Below, piece by piece: positions 1-6,174 of a stretch of DNA of 6,174 bases. Location of the stretch: the NCBI GenBank assembly GCA_045653945.1, contig JAZOML010000006.1, positions 1 through 6,174 on the forward strand. Direction: 5' to 3'. Positions within the stretch are counted from its first letter, which is position 1. Every line of letters starts with the position of its first letter. The DNA comes from SIG673 sp045653945 (GTDB lineage Bacteria > Bacillota > Clostridia > Oscillospirales > CAG-272). The translations under genes and the position numbers were made by a program. The notes under the pieces were generated by a model. The model ran no database searches. It had not been told where the DNA came from and saw only the letters and a program-made list of their open reading frames with translations.

Positions 1-1
1 C

Positions 2-424
2 GCTCCTCACGAAATTGCAGAGCAGATGCACAAAATTCATCAATACGCTATTATGTGTGCCCCCACAACTAGCCAATTTGCGGCTATTGAAGCACTTAAA
101 AATGGCGATCCTGACATTGTTACAATGACTGAGGAATATAACCGCCGTCGCCGTCTTATCGTTGACGGATTGCGTAAAATTGGTCTTTCCTGTTTTGAGC
201 CGGAGGGTGCATTCTACGTTTATCCGAATATCAGCGGCTTTGGTATGACTAGTAACGAATTCTGCGAAAAGCTTCTTTATGAGGAAAAGGTCGCAATCGT
301 TCCGGGTACGGCATTTGGTGAGTGTGGCGAGGGCTTCGCTCGAATTTCTTACGCATATTCCGTAAAGCACATAAATACGGCGCTTGAAAAAATAGAGAAG
401 TTCGTTAAAAAGTATAAAAAATAA
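2..424 (+). CDS. PLP-dependent class I/II aminotransferase, C-terminal part (PatA-like)
   Basis: This is the C-terminal part (about 140 residues) of a fold-type I aminotransferase; the reading frame is open to the left edge, so the start, the PLP-binding lysine and most of the large domain lie outside the window. The stretch IHQYAIMCAPTTSQFAAIEAL closely resembles the segment after the PLP-lysine region in the PatA/aspartate aminotransferase group. The small domain then shows EPEGAFYVYPNI and VPGTAFG..GEGFARISYA. In the last motif the arginine at 341-343 corresponds to the family's conserved arginine that binds the substrate alpha-carboxylate. Enzymes of this group transfer an amino group between an amino acid and a 2-oxo acid in the cytoplasm; PatA-type members act on aspartate, aromatic amino acids or N-acetyl-diaminopimelate. 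The exact substrate cannot be told from this fragment. The gene ends in TAA and is followed at once by an intrinsic terminator, so it is the last gene of its transcript. Confidence 0.93.
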   Translation, partial: APHEIAEQMHKIHQYAIMCAPTTSQFAAIEALKNGDPDIVTMTEEYNRRRRLIVDGLRKIGLSCFEPEGAFYVYPNISGFGMTSNEFCEKLLYEEKVAIVPGTAFGECGEGFARISYAYSVKHINTALEKIEKFVKKYKK

Positions 425-428
425 ATAT

Positions 429-472
429 AAAAAGAAAAACTCGACTTTTAATAAGCCGAGTTTTTTCTTTTT
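429..472 (+). terminator. Intrinsic terminator of the aminotransferase gene
   Basis: The hairpin starts a few bases after the stop codon. The core stem is CTCGaCTT (440-447) with AAGcCGAG (453-460), loop TTAAT, and one A/C mismatch. An A-rich left flank (429-439) faces a T-rich right flank (461-472, TTTTTTCTTTTT). The A-run/T-run symmetry means it could also work weakly on the other strand. Confidence 0.9.
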
Positions 473-484
473 ACGCAAAATCTA

Positions 485-513
485 TTGAAAAAAATAAAAG
501 AATGTGTTATACT
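485..513 (+). promoter_or_regulatory. Strong sigma-A-type promoter with extended -10, driving the structured RNA
   Basis: The -35 box is TTGAAA (485-490), the spacer is exactly 17 bp, and the -10 box is TATACT (508-513), preceded by TG plus one base (505-507) as an extended -10. The predicted start is about 519-521, which coincides with the first base of the inverted repeat at 520. There is no open reading frame with a ribosome binding site just downstream, so the product is probably an RNA. Confidence 0.8.
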
Positions 514-519
514 AACTAT

Positions 520-718
520 GCCAAACCAATTAAATAGCGATTTTAGGGGTATTAGGGATATTATACCTTTTTTTCGTCATTACTATAATGTGTAAATTTG
601 TAAAAATGCAGATTTCATTCATTATAGTAATGTGGATATCCCATGCTATTTTGATTGGTTTGGCGACTATCGAAGTCTGCGTTTTTTGTGCGTTTGCTTC
701 GGTAGGCGCACTTTTTAT
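520..718 (+). ncRNA. Predicted structured non-coding RNA (~200 nt), family not recognised
   Basis: The RNA is bounded by a strong promoter upstream and an intrinsic terminator at its 3' end. Pairings read by eye: P1, an outer stem, 520-538 with 645-664 (19 pairs, one U-G wobble, one bulged U at 649). P2, 555-562 with 635-642 (GGGATAT/ATATCCC plus a wobble). P3, 578-590 with 620-632, 13 perfect pairs, closing a 29-nt loop. PK, loop bases 602-616 with 672-686, 15 continuous pairs including two G-U wobbles. A competing small hairpin, 548-552 with 563-567 (GGTAT/ATACC), would exclude P2. The 3' terminator hairpin is 688-711. G-U pairs in several stems suggest the fold is held at RNA level. It does not match a riboswitch, 6S RNA, tmRNA, CRISPR RNA or retron RNA that I recognise, and no reverse transcriptase or Cas gene is present. 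It lies just upstream of the restriction-modification gene, so it may be an independent RNA or the attenuating leader of that gene. Confidence 0.7.
578..632. repeat. Pair of CATTA-N3-TAATG palindromes, inverted relative to each other
   Basis: Two 13-bp elements, CATTACTATAATG (578-590) and CATTATAGTAATG (620-632), are exact reverse complements of each other, and each is itself a palindrome with a 3-bp centre. Both are preceded by T and followed by TG, so they also read as near-direct repeats. In RNA they form the P3 stem. In DNA they could be twin operator half-sites spaced about 42 bp centre to centre. I favour the RNA reading because the flanking stems continue the structure. Confidence 0.75.
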
Positions 719-720
719 TT
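688..720 (+). terminator. Intrinsic terminator with cUUCGg tetraloop ending the structured RNA
   Basis: The stem GTGCGTTTGC (688-697) pairs along all ten bases with GTAGGCGCAC (702-711), counting three G-U wobbles, and closes on a TTCG loop in the very stable C(UUCG)G context. TTTTTATTT follows (712-720). This is a textbook intrinsic terminator located before, not after, the restriction-modification gene. It therefore either ends a separate small RNA or attenuates transcription into that gene. A second U-run at 682-687 just upstream is the right arm of the 602-616/672-686 pairing and might add to termination. Confidence 0.88.
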
Positions 721-746
721 GATAAAATATTGTTTTGTCTTATATA
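719..746 (+). promoter_or_regulatory. Candidate promoter for the restriction-modification gene
   Basis: TTGATA (719-724), a 16-bp spacer and TATATA (741-746; TATAAG at 743-748 would give 18 bp) lie between the RNA terminator and the gene. A weaker alternative is TTGTTT (730-735) with TAATAA (752-757). The region is A/T-rich, so chance matches are possible. A promoter here would let the gene be transcribed independently of the upstream RNA. Confidence 0.5.
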
Positions 747-760
747 AGTGCTAATAATTT

Positions 761-766
761 GGAGGT
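761..766 (+). promoter_or_regulatory. Ribosome binding site of the restriction-modification gene
   Basis: GGAGGT lies 10 bases before ATG at 777. This is a strong Shine-Dalgarno match with slightly long spacing. It fixes ATG 777 as the start; no other in-frame start near it has such a site. Confidence 0.85.
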
Positions 767-776
767 ATAGGACAAA

Positions 777-3071
777 ATGATAAAAAAGTACAGTGTCGAG
801 CTTGAGGGACAAATTGAATTTTACGAACAATATTTGAAAGTCGTAAACCCTGAATTAACCTATGAGGATATTTTCCGTAATAATACTGACGGTATATTAA
901 ACGGTAATTTGCTTGAATTTAAGTTGAATATATCAGACCTTAACGCTTGTTTATTTCAAACTCTTAAATATCTTTCGGCTATGAGAATTAAAGGTGAGCC
1001 GATACCGTCTAACATATTGCTCGTATCCTTAAACTCTGCAACTGCTTACGTGTATAATTCTGCAGATTACTTGAAAGATATCGAAAAGGTTTATGTTGGC
1101 GGAGCTTCAAAAGAAAATAAAGGTTTTGTTGCAAATTCTTATATTTTTAAACTAGAATATAGCGAATGTCAAGCTGATGAATTTAAATTAATTCAGTTAT
1201 TAAAAGAAAATAACTATACCAAAATCAATATTGACGAAAACTGTATTGTAGGTTGGGCAGAAAAATATTATAGAGAAAACCCACACGCAAGAAAATCTGA
1301 TTTTATAGGCGATGCCAAGGGCAAGGTAAAAATCATAGGCGAAATCAGAGAGCCGAATAAGTTCAAGGATTATATTTATGCATATGGCGGGGAAGACAAT
1401 GTTCGTTTTCAATACCTTATGGATAAATTAAACGATACAATTCAAAAGAAAAATTTAGGCGCTTTTTATACACCTGAGCCGTATGTAGATAAATCTATTG
1501 AGTTGGTTCGTGAGGCAATCACAAGAGTTCCGCAAGGAAATGATTATATTATTTTAGATCGTTGCGCAGGAACAGGAAATCTTGAAAAAAGATTGACGGA
1601 CGAAGAGCTTTCACATTGTATAGTTTCAACTATTGAATATTATGAATATAAGGTTCTTTTAGAGTTGCTCGGTAGTAAAGTACGATATATTATTCCACCA
1701 ACCGAAAAAGCAGACACCTTTATTATGGGAGGTCTTGTTCGTGGTTCAGATGCTTTATCGGAAGAATACATAAATAACCCCGTCATTAAACAATATATTG
1801 ATAATCCTAAATGTACAGTTATTTTGTTCGAAAACCCACCTTATGCTGAAACAACATCTGCTGAACATCAAAAAGCGGAGGTGAGCAAAAGTGCGTCAGT
1901 GTGGAAAAAATCTTTTGTTGTTGAAAAAATGCGAAAAGAAGTCAAGGGTAGCGCACTAAATGATTTAGGAAATGCTTTCATTTGGTCTGCGTTTAAGTAT
2001 TATTTAAGACAACCCACTGATAGTTATGTGGTATATTCTCCTGTTAAATATTGGAAAGCACAGCATTTAATCAATAAAAATTTTATTAAAGGTTTTGCAT
2101 TTAACAGAAAACATTTCCATACCAAAATCGAGGCTTGTATTATGTGTGCATTATGGACCAACGAAGATAAAGATGTGTCGCACATTGAAATCAACGCTTT
2201 TGATATTGATGATGATAAATCACTTGTTGATAACGGGATATTGTCAGTTGATAGAATTTACAGTTTATATAGTCAAGTTTACTACGACAAAAGAGTCTTT
2301 GTGAATGATGTCAGGGAGGGGGTATTGATTGGATTAGACGGTTTAGAAAAATATGACGGCAAAGTTAGAAACAAACCTCTTTATAACGAGAATGTCGTTG
2401 GGTATTTGATTGCTAATACATCGGGGTTTGACAACCCTGACCTCAACTCCGGTTTTTTAATCGGTGGAAGATATGATGGTAATGGTTTTTATGTTCGAAA
2501 AGATAATTATCTTGAAAAGTTGCCGATGTTTTGCGCTGCACGATACATTACATATAATAGAAAATGGACAGAACGAGCCAGAATAATGAAATCAGCAGAT
2601 GGTGCTGATAAATTCTTTAAGGACGTAAAAAAAGGCAAACTAAATCAGTTTTTACTAAAATGTCTTGTATTTACTTGCTTTGAAATGCAAAATCATATGC
2701 GAAGTTTCAAGGGAAGTGATAATCGTTTTTATAGAAACGAGCTTTCTCTTGATACAACTAACGGGGAAACATTAGCAAGTAAGGATTTAGGAAAACTAAT
2801 TGCAAATGATACTGAAAAGGAATTATTTGCGCTATGGGATTTGATATTATTAGAAGCAAAGAAAACTAAAAAATATAATTCCAAAATGACTTACGGAATT
2901 TATCAAATATTTGCGGAACTAAATACCTTCACAGAAGATGAAATAACAGGTACAAATATACCTGATTACCCTGAATTAAATGGTCATTTAAAGTCATTAA
3001 AACAAAAATTGAAAGAGTACTATAATGCTGAAATAGTTCCGTTATTATTTGAATACGAGTTTTTAAAATAG
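777..3071 (+). CDS. Type IIG-like restriction-modification enzyme: PD-(D/E)xK nuclease-like domain fused to N6-adenine DNA methyltransferase
   Basis: A 764-residue soluble protein expected to methylate adenine in a specific DNA sequence using S-adenosylmethionine and, if the nuclease is active, to cut unmodified DNA. The N-terminus (about 1-130) shows a PD-(D/E)xK pattern: D38, then E47-F-K49, then Q61-x-x-x-Y65, the QxxxY element seen in RecB-like nucleases. The methyltransferase core follows: motif X GAFYTP (228-233), motif I LDRCAGTGN (260-268), acidic E287 for the SAM ribose, motif III-like GSDAL (323-327), and catalytic NPPY (353-356). This motif order (X, I, IV) is that of gamma-class N6-adenine enzymes such as type IIG/type I M subunits. 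Residues from about 370 to 764 would hold the rest of the catalytic fold and the target recognition region; I recognise no further motif there. No S subunit, helicase or separate nuclease gene adjoins it, which fits a single-chain enzyme. It is more A/T-rich than the genes beside it, suggesting acquisition by transfer. The recognition sequence cannot be predicted. An orphan methyltransferase with a dead nuclease domain is an alternative. Confidence 0.85.
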   Translation: MIKKYSVELEGQIEFYEQYLKVVNPELTYEDIFRNNTDGILNGNLLEFKLNISDLNACLFQTLKYLSAMRIKGEPIPSNILLVSLNSATAYVYNSADYLKDIEKVYVGGASKENKGFVANSYIFKLEYSECQADEFKLIQLLKENNYTKINIDENCIVGWAEKYYRENPHARKSDFIGDAKGKVKIIGEIREPNKFKDYIYAYGGEDNVRFQYLMDKLNDTIQKKNLGAFYTPEPYVDKSIELVREAITRVPQGNDYIILDRCAGTGNLEKRLTDEELSHCIVSTIEYYEYKVLLELLGSKVRYIIPPTEKADTFIMGGLVRGSDALSEEYINNPVIKQYIDNPKCTVILFENPPYAETTSAEHQKAEVSKSASVWKKSFVVEKMRKEVKGSALNDLGNAFIWSAFKYYLRQPTDSYVVYSPVKYWKAQHLINKNFIKGFAFNRKHFHTKIEACIMCALWTNEDKDVSHIEINAFDIDDDKSLVDNGILSVDRIYSLYSQVYYDKRVFVNDVREGVLIGLDGLEKYDGKVRNKPLYNENVVGYLIANTSGFDNPDLNSGFLIGGRYDGNGFYVRKDNYLEKLPMFCAARYITYNRKWTERARIMKSADGADKFFKDVKKGKLNQFLLKCLVFTCFEMQNHMRSFKGSDNRFYRNELSLDTTNGETLASKDLGKLIANDTEKELFALWDLILLEAKKTKKYNSKMTYGIYQIFAELNTFTEDEITGTNIPDYPELNGHLKSLKQKLKEYYNAEIVPLLFEYEFLK

Positions 3072-3091
3072 AATTGGAGAAAAAATAGCAA

Positions 3092-3122
3092 AAAAAGCAA
3101 CCGAAATATTCGGTTGCTTTTT
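3092..3122. terminator. Bidirectional intrinsic terminator between convergent genes
   Basis: A 14-bp perfect inverted repeat (3092-3105 with 3109-3122; core GCAACCGAA/TTCGGTTGC) has an A-run on the left and a T-run on the right, and so gives a U-tailed hairpin on both strands. The + strand restriction-modification gene ends 20 bases before it, and the - strand glycoside hydrolase ends just after it at 3129. Confidence 0.93.
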
Positions 3123-3128
3123 CTATGT

Positions 3129-6086
3129 TTAGTTAATTCCAAACCTTACAAAAGAGTATTCAGGCTTAAAATGCTCACATTTATCGCCTCTCCACATTCC
3201 TTCAAATGTAAAGGATTTTGGCTGAACGAACATCGGTTCATCAACTTTTGTGTGATGTGGGCCGAGTGTATTACGTCTGTTTGTACAGAGAACAAGTCTT
3301 ATTTTGTTTTTTCCCTCATTTAAGTAGGGCTTTAAATCAAGATAATTGGTAAACAGCATTGTTCCTGCTTGACAGTCGTTTACAAAAACATCACAAACTG
3401 CAAATCTGCCGTCAAGCTTGAGCACAGTCGGTGCGCCTGCAACGTAGTTAAACATTTTTGTAAGCTCTATGCTACCTGAGAAGAAAGGATATCCATCGTG
3501 GACAAGATTTTTTGCGTTGACCGATTTTTTGGGTGGAGCAAGAGTAAACGAACCGCTATAATGCTCAACACCGCAGTTGCCGTTTGTAAACTTATCCTGC
3601 TCGGTAATTACCGAAAAATCTCCGACAAGGTACGTTGCCTCGATTTCGGTATCAAAATTCATACAATTACGCAGGCTTTCCATAACGTCGCCAAAGATTA
3701 TATCGTGTACTTCATCTCTTTGGTAATAGTTATAATGTAAAACAACCTCGTTTTCGCCAATATTTAAATAATTAGCTATGTTTGTACGCTTGAAATACAT
3801 ATCAAACCAAGTTTTTTTGCCCATTTTCACTTGATTTCCGTTTACTGTAATATCAAGCACACCCGGTTTTTCGCATACAAAATCAATATGTTTCGGGATA
3901 AATTCGGTTGTAAATGAATATTTAAGCCACAAATCACCCTTATATTTATCGTATATCAAATTATCTCGCACCTGCTCAATCGGACGTTCCTCAGTGAAAT
4001 TTACGCCGTCAAAAGAAATATTAACTCTATCAAGCGTCAAAATGTTTTCGGGACGCTTTTTTATTTTGTATTTTCCGCGTAATTGGATAAATTCAGTGTT
4101 CTCGGCAGGCGTAAACGGCAAATAATTACTTTCGTCTTCTACAAGAATAAACGAGCCGTTAGGATCAAAGGTAAGAAGTATTTCGGTGTTTTCACCATTA
4201 AATCTACCGCGAAGAGGTGATTTTTTGAGTGTAAGCATATCAAGAGCTACAAGATTTTTGTGTCCTTTTACGGTAAATACAGTATCAATGAGTTTAACCT
4301 TTGAAGTATTGGTGAAGTAATATATATTACCGTACTGATTTGTAACTCTTGTATTGCAAAGCATGTCGGGGAGATTTTTTTCGTCCTTACGCAAAGAGTA
4401 ATCGCAATGGCTTTGTAGCCTTGCGAATACCTCATTTTCCTCGATGTTTTTAGCTGATTTGAGGAAGTTGTAGGCGTCATTTTTGGTGATTTTTCCATCA
4501 ATTTTAGTTGGAATATGTGAAGCATTGAAATAAATATTTCCGTTATTATTTGCGAAAATTCTCAATAAATTGACAGTAGTATCATCAAGAGTATCACATT
4601 TTGGAATAATAACAGTGTCATAAGCACACTCTCCAACAAAGAGCTTATTGCCTACAACCTTGCCGTATTTTGCCATAAGCGTTTCGCTTCCGAAATGGTA
4701 AGGAAGCTGATAATTTGAAAGCTTTGTAAAGAGTCCGTAGAAGTCGCTTTCAAGCGGCTCAATCTTATTTCCCTGAACGTGCCTGCGATAGGTAAGCCAA
4801 GCGGTATGTATTGGGTGTATAACAAGGATATTGGCATCCTGCTTACCAAGAGAAAGCGTGTAGCCAAGATTGTTAAAATAGGTATTAAAATCCTTGAGTT
4901 TATCCTGCCAAGCATTGTGCTCAGAATAGTGAGCAGGGTAGTCGCGTTTTCTTTGTCCGCGCTCGGAAATAGGGTAGAGGTGCTGGCACATTACGTTTAC
5001 GCCACCTGCATACTGCGCTTCGCTTATTGTTTTAAGCTCTGTTGGGGTAATATCCCAACCGCAGCAGCCAAAGGTTTCGGTAAGAGCCTTTTTCTTGCCG
5101 AGCTGCTCACATACGGAGCCAAGCTGCTTGGATATAAGCTGACTTGGTATCTCTCTTGTAAGATAATCTATACCGGGCATATCCTCATACTCATAAAACG
5201 GCATAACGTCGCCGCAGCACTTCATTTGTTCGGCAATACCGATTTCGTCAACCGAATGTCCCGTTACCTTGACACCGTTTGCCTGCGACCACTCGTATAT
5301 CGGTTTAATAAAGCCGTTTATATACTTGGTATGTGTCATTTTATGGAAATCGTAAAGATAGCTCTCATATCCTTCAAAGTCAACGAATATAGCAGGAATT
5401 GCCTTAAAAACCGAATATCCGTATTCCTCTTTAAACCATTTATCCATATGACGCGAAAACGGTGTTAACGCGCGGTAATACTGCGGCTCATCGGTGAAAA
5501 ATCCCGGCATTGCCTTACCGAAATCCTCACCAAGCTTATCTTTGTATACCTGATGAGTTTCCTTAATAAACTTCTTTGTTATATCCTCGCGCATTACATC
5601 AACGTAAGCAGCGTTTTCACGAAGATAAACAAGTAGGTATTTTTCCGCATTTTTGCTTGGTTTATGAACTCTTTTGGGGTGTGATGTGCCATTTATAGCA
5701 TAAATAGCATAAATCCCCTTAGTGCTTTTGGGGAATTCCTGAACAAATTCGTGCTCAAGGTACATAGAGTAGTTATCAGGGTTTTTAAGTAGCTTTCCGC
5801 CTGCAAAGCCACTTGGCCATCCGTTTTCGTCGTAAGACCAAGCCTCCATACCAAGCTTTTTTGCCTCTTCAACACACACCTTGATCGCATCAAACCACTG
5901 CTTTGATAAGTATTTAGTATCAAGACCGCAACGAGCGTGCATAAAGAAACCGTTCATGCCTAGGCGGTGCATATCGTTTATTTGGCGGCGCAGAGTTTTG
6001 GCATCAAGCTTATCGTTCCAGCTCCAGAATGGGAGTGATCCGTGGGTTATTGCGTTTTCTTTGATATCTGAAATTAGATTTTTCAT
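3129..6086 (-). CDS. Cytoplasmic glycoside hydrolase, GH106-like (alpha-L-rhamnosidase-type) multidomain enzyme
   Basis: A 985-residue protein starting at ATG 6086, chosen over an upstream in-frame ATG at 6128 because an AGAGG site lies 7 bases before it. The catalytic (beta/alpha)8-barrel occupies about 15-415, with PFWSWND (19-25), GMNGFFMHAR (43-52), AWSYDENGWPSGFAGG (82-97), FFTDEP (E200), TGHS (275-278), TETFGCCGW (E337) and ERGQRKRD (375-382). E200 and E337 are the best catalytic acid/base candidates, by inference from their strand-end positions. About 419-545 resembles the glutamine-amidotransferase-like domain of large beta-galactosidase-type enzymes (NILVIHP, YDTVIIP). The C-terminus (about 719-985) holds galactose-binding-like beta-sandwiches; the last shows the VFVND...LDLKPYLNEGKNKIRL...TLGPH pattern. 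There is no signal peptide or membrane segment, so it should act on imported oligosaccharides in the cytoplasm. Rhamnosidase activity is a guess from family resemblance; another alpha- or beta-glycosidase activity is possible. No transporter or regulator gene is in view. Confidence 0.75.
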   Translation of the reverse strand: MKNLISDIKENAITHGSLPFWSWNDKLDAKTLRRQINDMHRLGMNGFFMHARCGLDTKYLSKQWFDAIKVCVEEAKKLGMEAWSYDENGWPSGFAGGKLLKNPDNYSMYLEHEFVQEFPKSTKGIYAIYAINGTSHPKRVHKPSKNAEKYLLVYLRENAAYVDVMREDITKKFIKETHQVYKDKLGEDFGKAMPGFFTDEPQYYRALTPFSRHMDKWFKEEYGYSVFKAIPAIFVDFEGYESYLYDFHKMTHTKYINGFIKPIYEWSQANGVKVTGHSVDEIGIAEQMKCCGDVMPFYEYEDMPGIDYLTREIPSQLISKQLGSVCEQLGKKKALTETFGCCGWDITPTELKTISEAQYAGGVNVMCQHLYPISERGQRKRDYPAHYSEHNAWQDKLKDFNTYFNNLGYTLSLGKQDANILVIHPIHTAWLTYRRHVQGNKIEPLESDFYGLFTKLSNYQLPYHFGSETLMAKYGKVVGNKLFVGECAYDTVIIPKCDTLDDTTVNLLRIFANNNGNIYFNASHIPTKIDGKITKNDAYNFLKSAKNIEENEVFARLQSHCDYSLRKDEKNLPDMLCNTRVTNQYGNIYYFTNTSKVKLIDTVFTVKGHKNLVALDMLTLKKSPLRGRFNGENTEILLTFDPNGSFILVEDESNYLPFTPAENTEFIQLRGKYKIKKRPENILTLDRVNISFDGVNFTEERPIEQVRDNLIYDKYKGDLWLKYSFTTEFIPKHIDFVCEKPGVLDITVNGNQVKMGKKTWFDMYFKRTNIANYLNIGENEVVLHYNYYQRDEVHDIIFGDVMESLRNCMNFDTEIEATYLVGDFSVITEQDKFTNGNCGVEHYSGSFTLAPPKKSVNAKNLVHDGYPFFSGSIELTKMFNYVAGAPTVLKLDGRFAVCDVFVNDCQAGTMLFTNYLDLKPYLNEGKNKIRLVLCTNRRNTLGPHHTKVDEPMFVQPKSFTFEGMWRGDKCEHFKPEYSFVRFGIN

Positions 6087-6093
6087 TTTTTTA

Positions 6094-6098
6094 CCTCT
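6094..6098 (-). promoter_or_regulatory. Ribosome binding site deciding the glycoside hydrolase start
   Basis: Read on the - strand, AGAGG (within AAGAGGT) lies 7 bases before ATG 6084-6086. The in-frame ATG at 6126-6128 lacks such a site, would sit upstream of the predicted -10 box's transcript, and would add a 14-residue tail not expected in the family. Confidence 0.8.
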
Positions 6099-6110
6099 TA
6101 GAAAATAAAG

Positions 6111-6139
6111 CTTATACAAATATAGCAAACTGTGTACAA
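6111..6139 (-). promoter_or_regulatory. Candidate sigma-A promoter of the glycoside hydrolase gene
   Basis: On the - strand, TTGTAC (6134-6139) and TATAAG (6111-6116) are separated by exactly 17 bp. Transcription would start near 6104, leaving a short leader before the ribosome binding site. No clear operator palindrome is seen in the remaining bases to the window edge. Confidence 0.6.
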
Positions 6140-6174
6140 AACTATAAGAAATGCAAAATTAAAGGCGGAAAATA

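Noticed and set aside
518..595. 25-codon open frame beginning ATG at the predicted transcription start (MPNQLNSDFRG...)
   Set aside because: It would be leaderless, has no ribosome binding site, overlaps the paired arms of the RNA, and its sequence resembles nothing known. A leader peptide is possible but unsupported.
520..718. SAM riboswitch or other known riboswitch controlling the methyltransferase
   Set aside because: No kink-turn or conserved SAM-aptamer core is visible, and the long, near-perfect stems with few conserved-looking junctions do not resemble a known aptamer.
520..718. Retron msr-msd or CRISPR/tracr-type RNA
   Set aside because: No reverse transcriptase, Cas or TnpB/IscB-like gene is in the window and there are no spacer-repeat units; only the closing inverted repeat is reminiscent of a retron.
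520..718. 6S RNA
   Set aside because: Length and long closing stem fit loosely, but the central bubble with GC-rich flanks is missing, and the large loop pairing to the 3' flank is not a 6S feature.
615..830. 71-codon frame on the - strand across the RNA and the start of the restriction-modification gene
   Set aside because: Low-complexity translation of A/T-rich DNA, antisense to the structured RNA, with no ribosome binding site.
4779..5468. 229-codon frame on the + strand inside the glycoside hydrolase gene
   Set aside because: It lies antisense to conserved barrel motifs of the hydrolase; its hydrophobic-looking translation is a shadow of that gene.

Overview
The window looks like a chromosomal segment from a low-GC, gut-type Clostridia (Oscillospiraceae/Lachnospiraceae-like). 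This rests on A/T-rich codon use, GGAGG-type ribosome binding sites, U-rich intrinsic terminators, a PatA-like aminotransferase and a large cytoplasmic glycoside hydrolase typical of such genomes. The species cannot be told from the sequence.

Layout, left to right: (1) the 3' end of a PLP-dependent class I/II aminotransferase on the + strand, closed by an intrinsic terminator (about 429-472). (2) A 352-base intergenic stretch that is far from empty. It carries a strong extended -10 promoter (485-513) whose predicted start falls on the first base of a long imperfect inverted repeat (520-664), followed by a perfect intrinsic terminator with a cUUCGg tetraloop (688-716). Together these define a probable structured non-coding RNA of about 200 nt, with nested stems and a possible 15-bp pseudoknot. 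(3) A + strand gene (777-3071) with its own ribosome binding site and probably its own promoter. It encodes a 764-residue single-chain restriction-modification enzyme of type IIG style: an N-terminal PD-(D/E)xK nuclease-like domain, a gamma-class N6-adenine methyltransferase core and a C-terminal region likely to recognise the target. (4) A bidirectional terminator shared by convergent genes. (5) On the - strand, a 985-residue cytoplasmic glycoside hydrolase related to the GH106 (alpha-L-rhamnosidase type) group, with its promoter at the right edge.

The aminotransferase and glycoside hydrolase look like ordinary metabolic genes. The RNA plus nuclease-methylase pair between them looks like a self-contained accessory (defence-type) cassette. 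The most interesting point is the RNA: its compensated pairings use several G-U wobbles, which argues for selection on RNA structure rather than on a DNA palindrome. It ends in its own terminator immediately before the restriction-modification gene. Whether it is a cis-acting attenuator, an independent small RNA or a working partner of the enzyme cannot be decided from one sequence.
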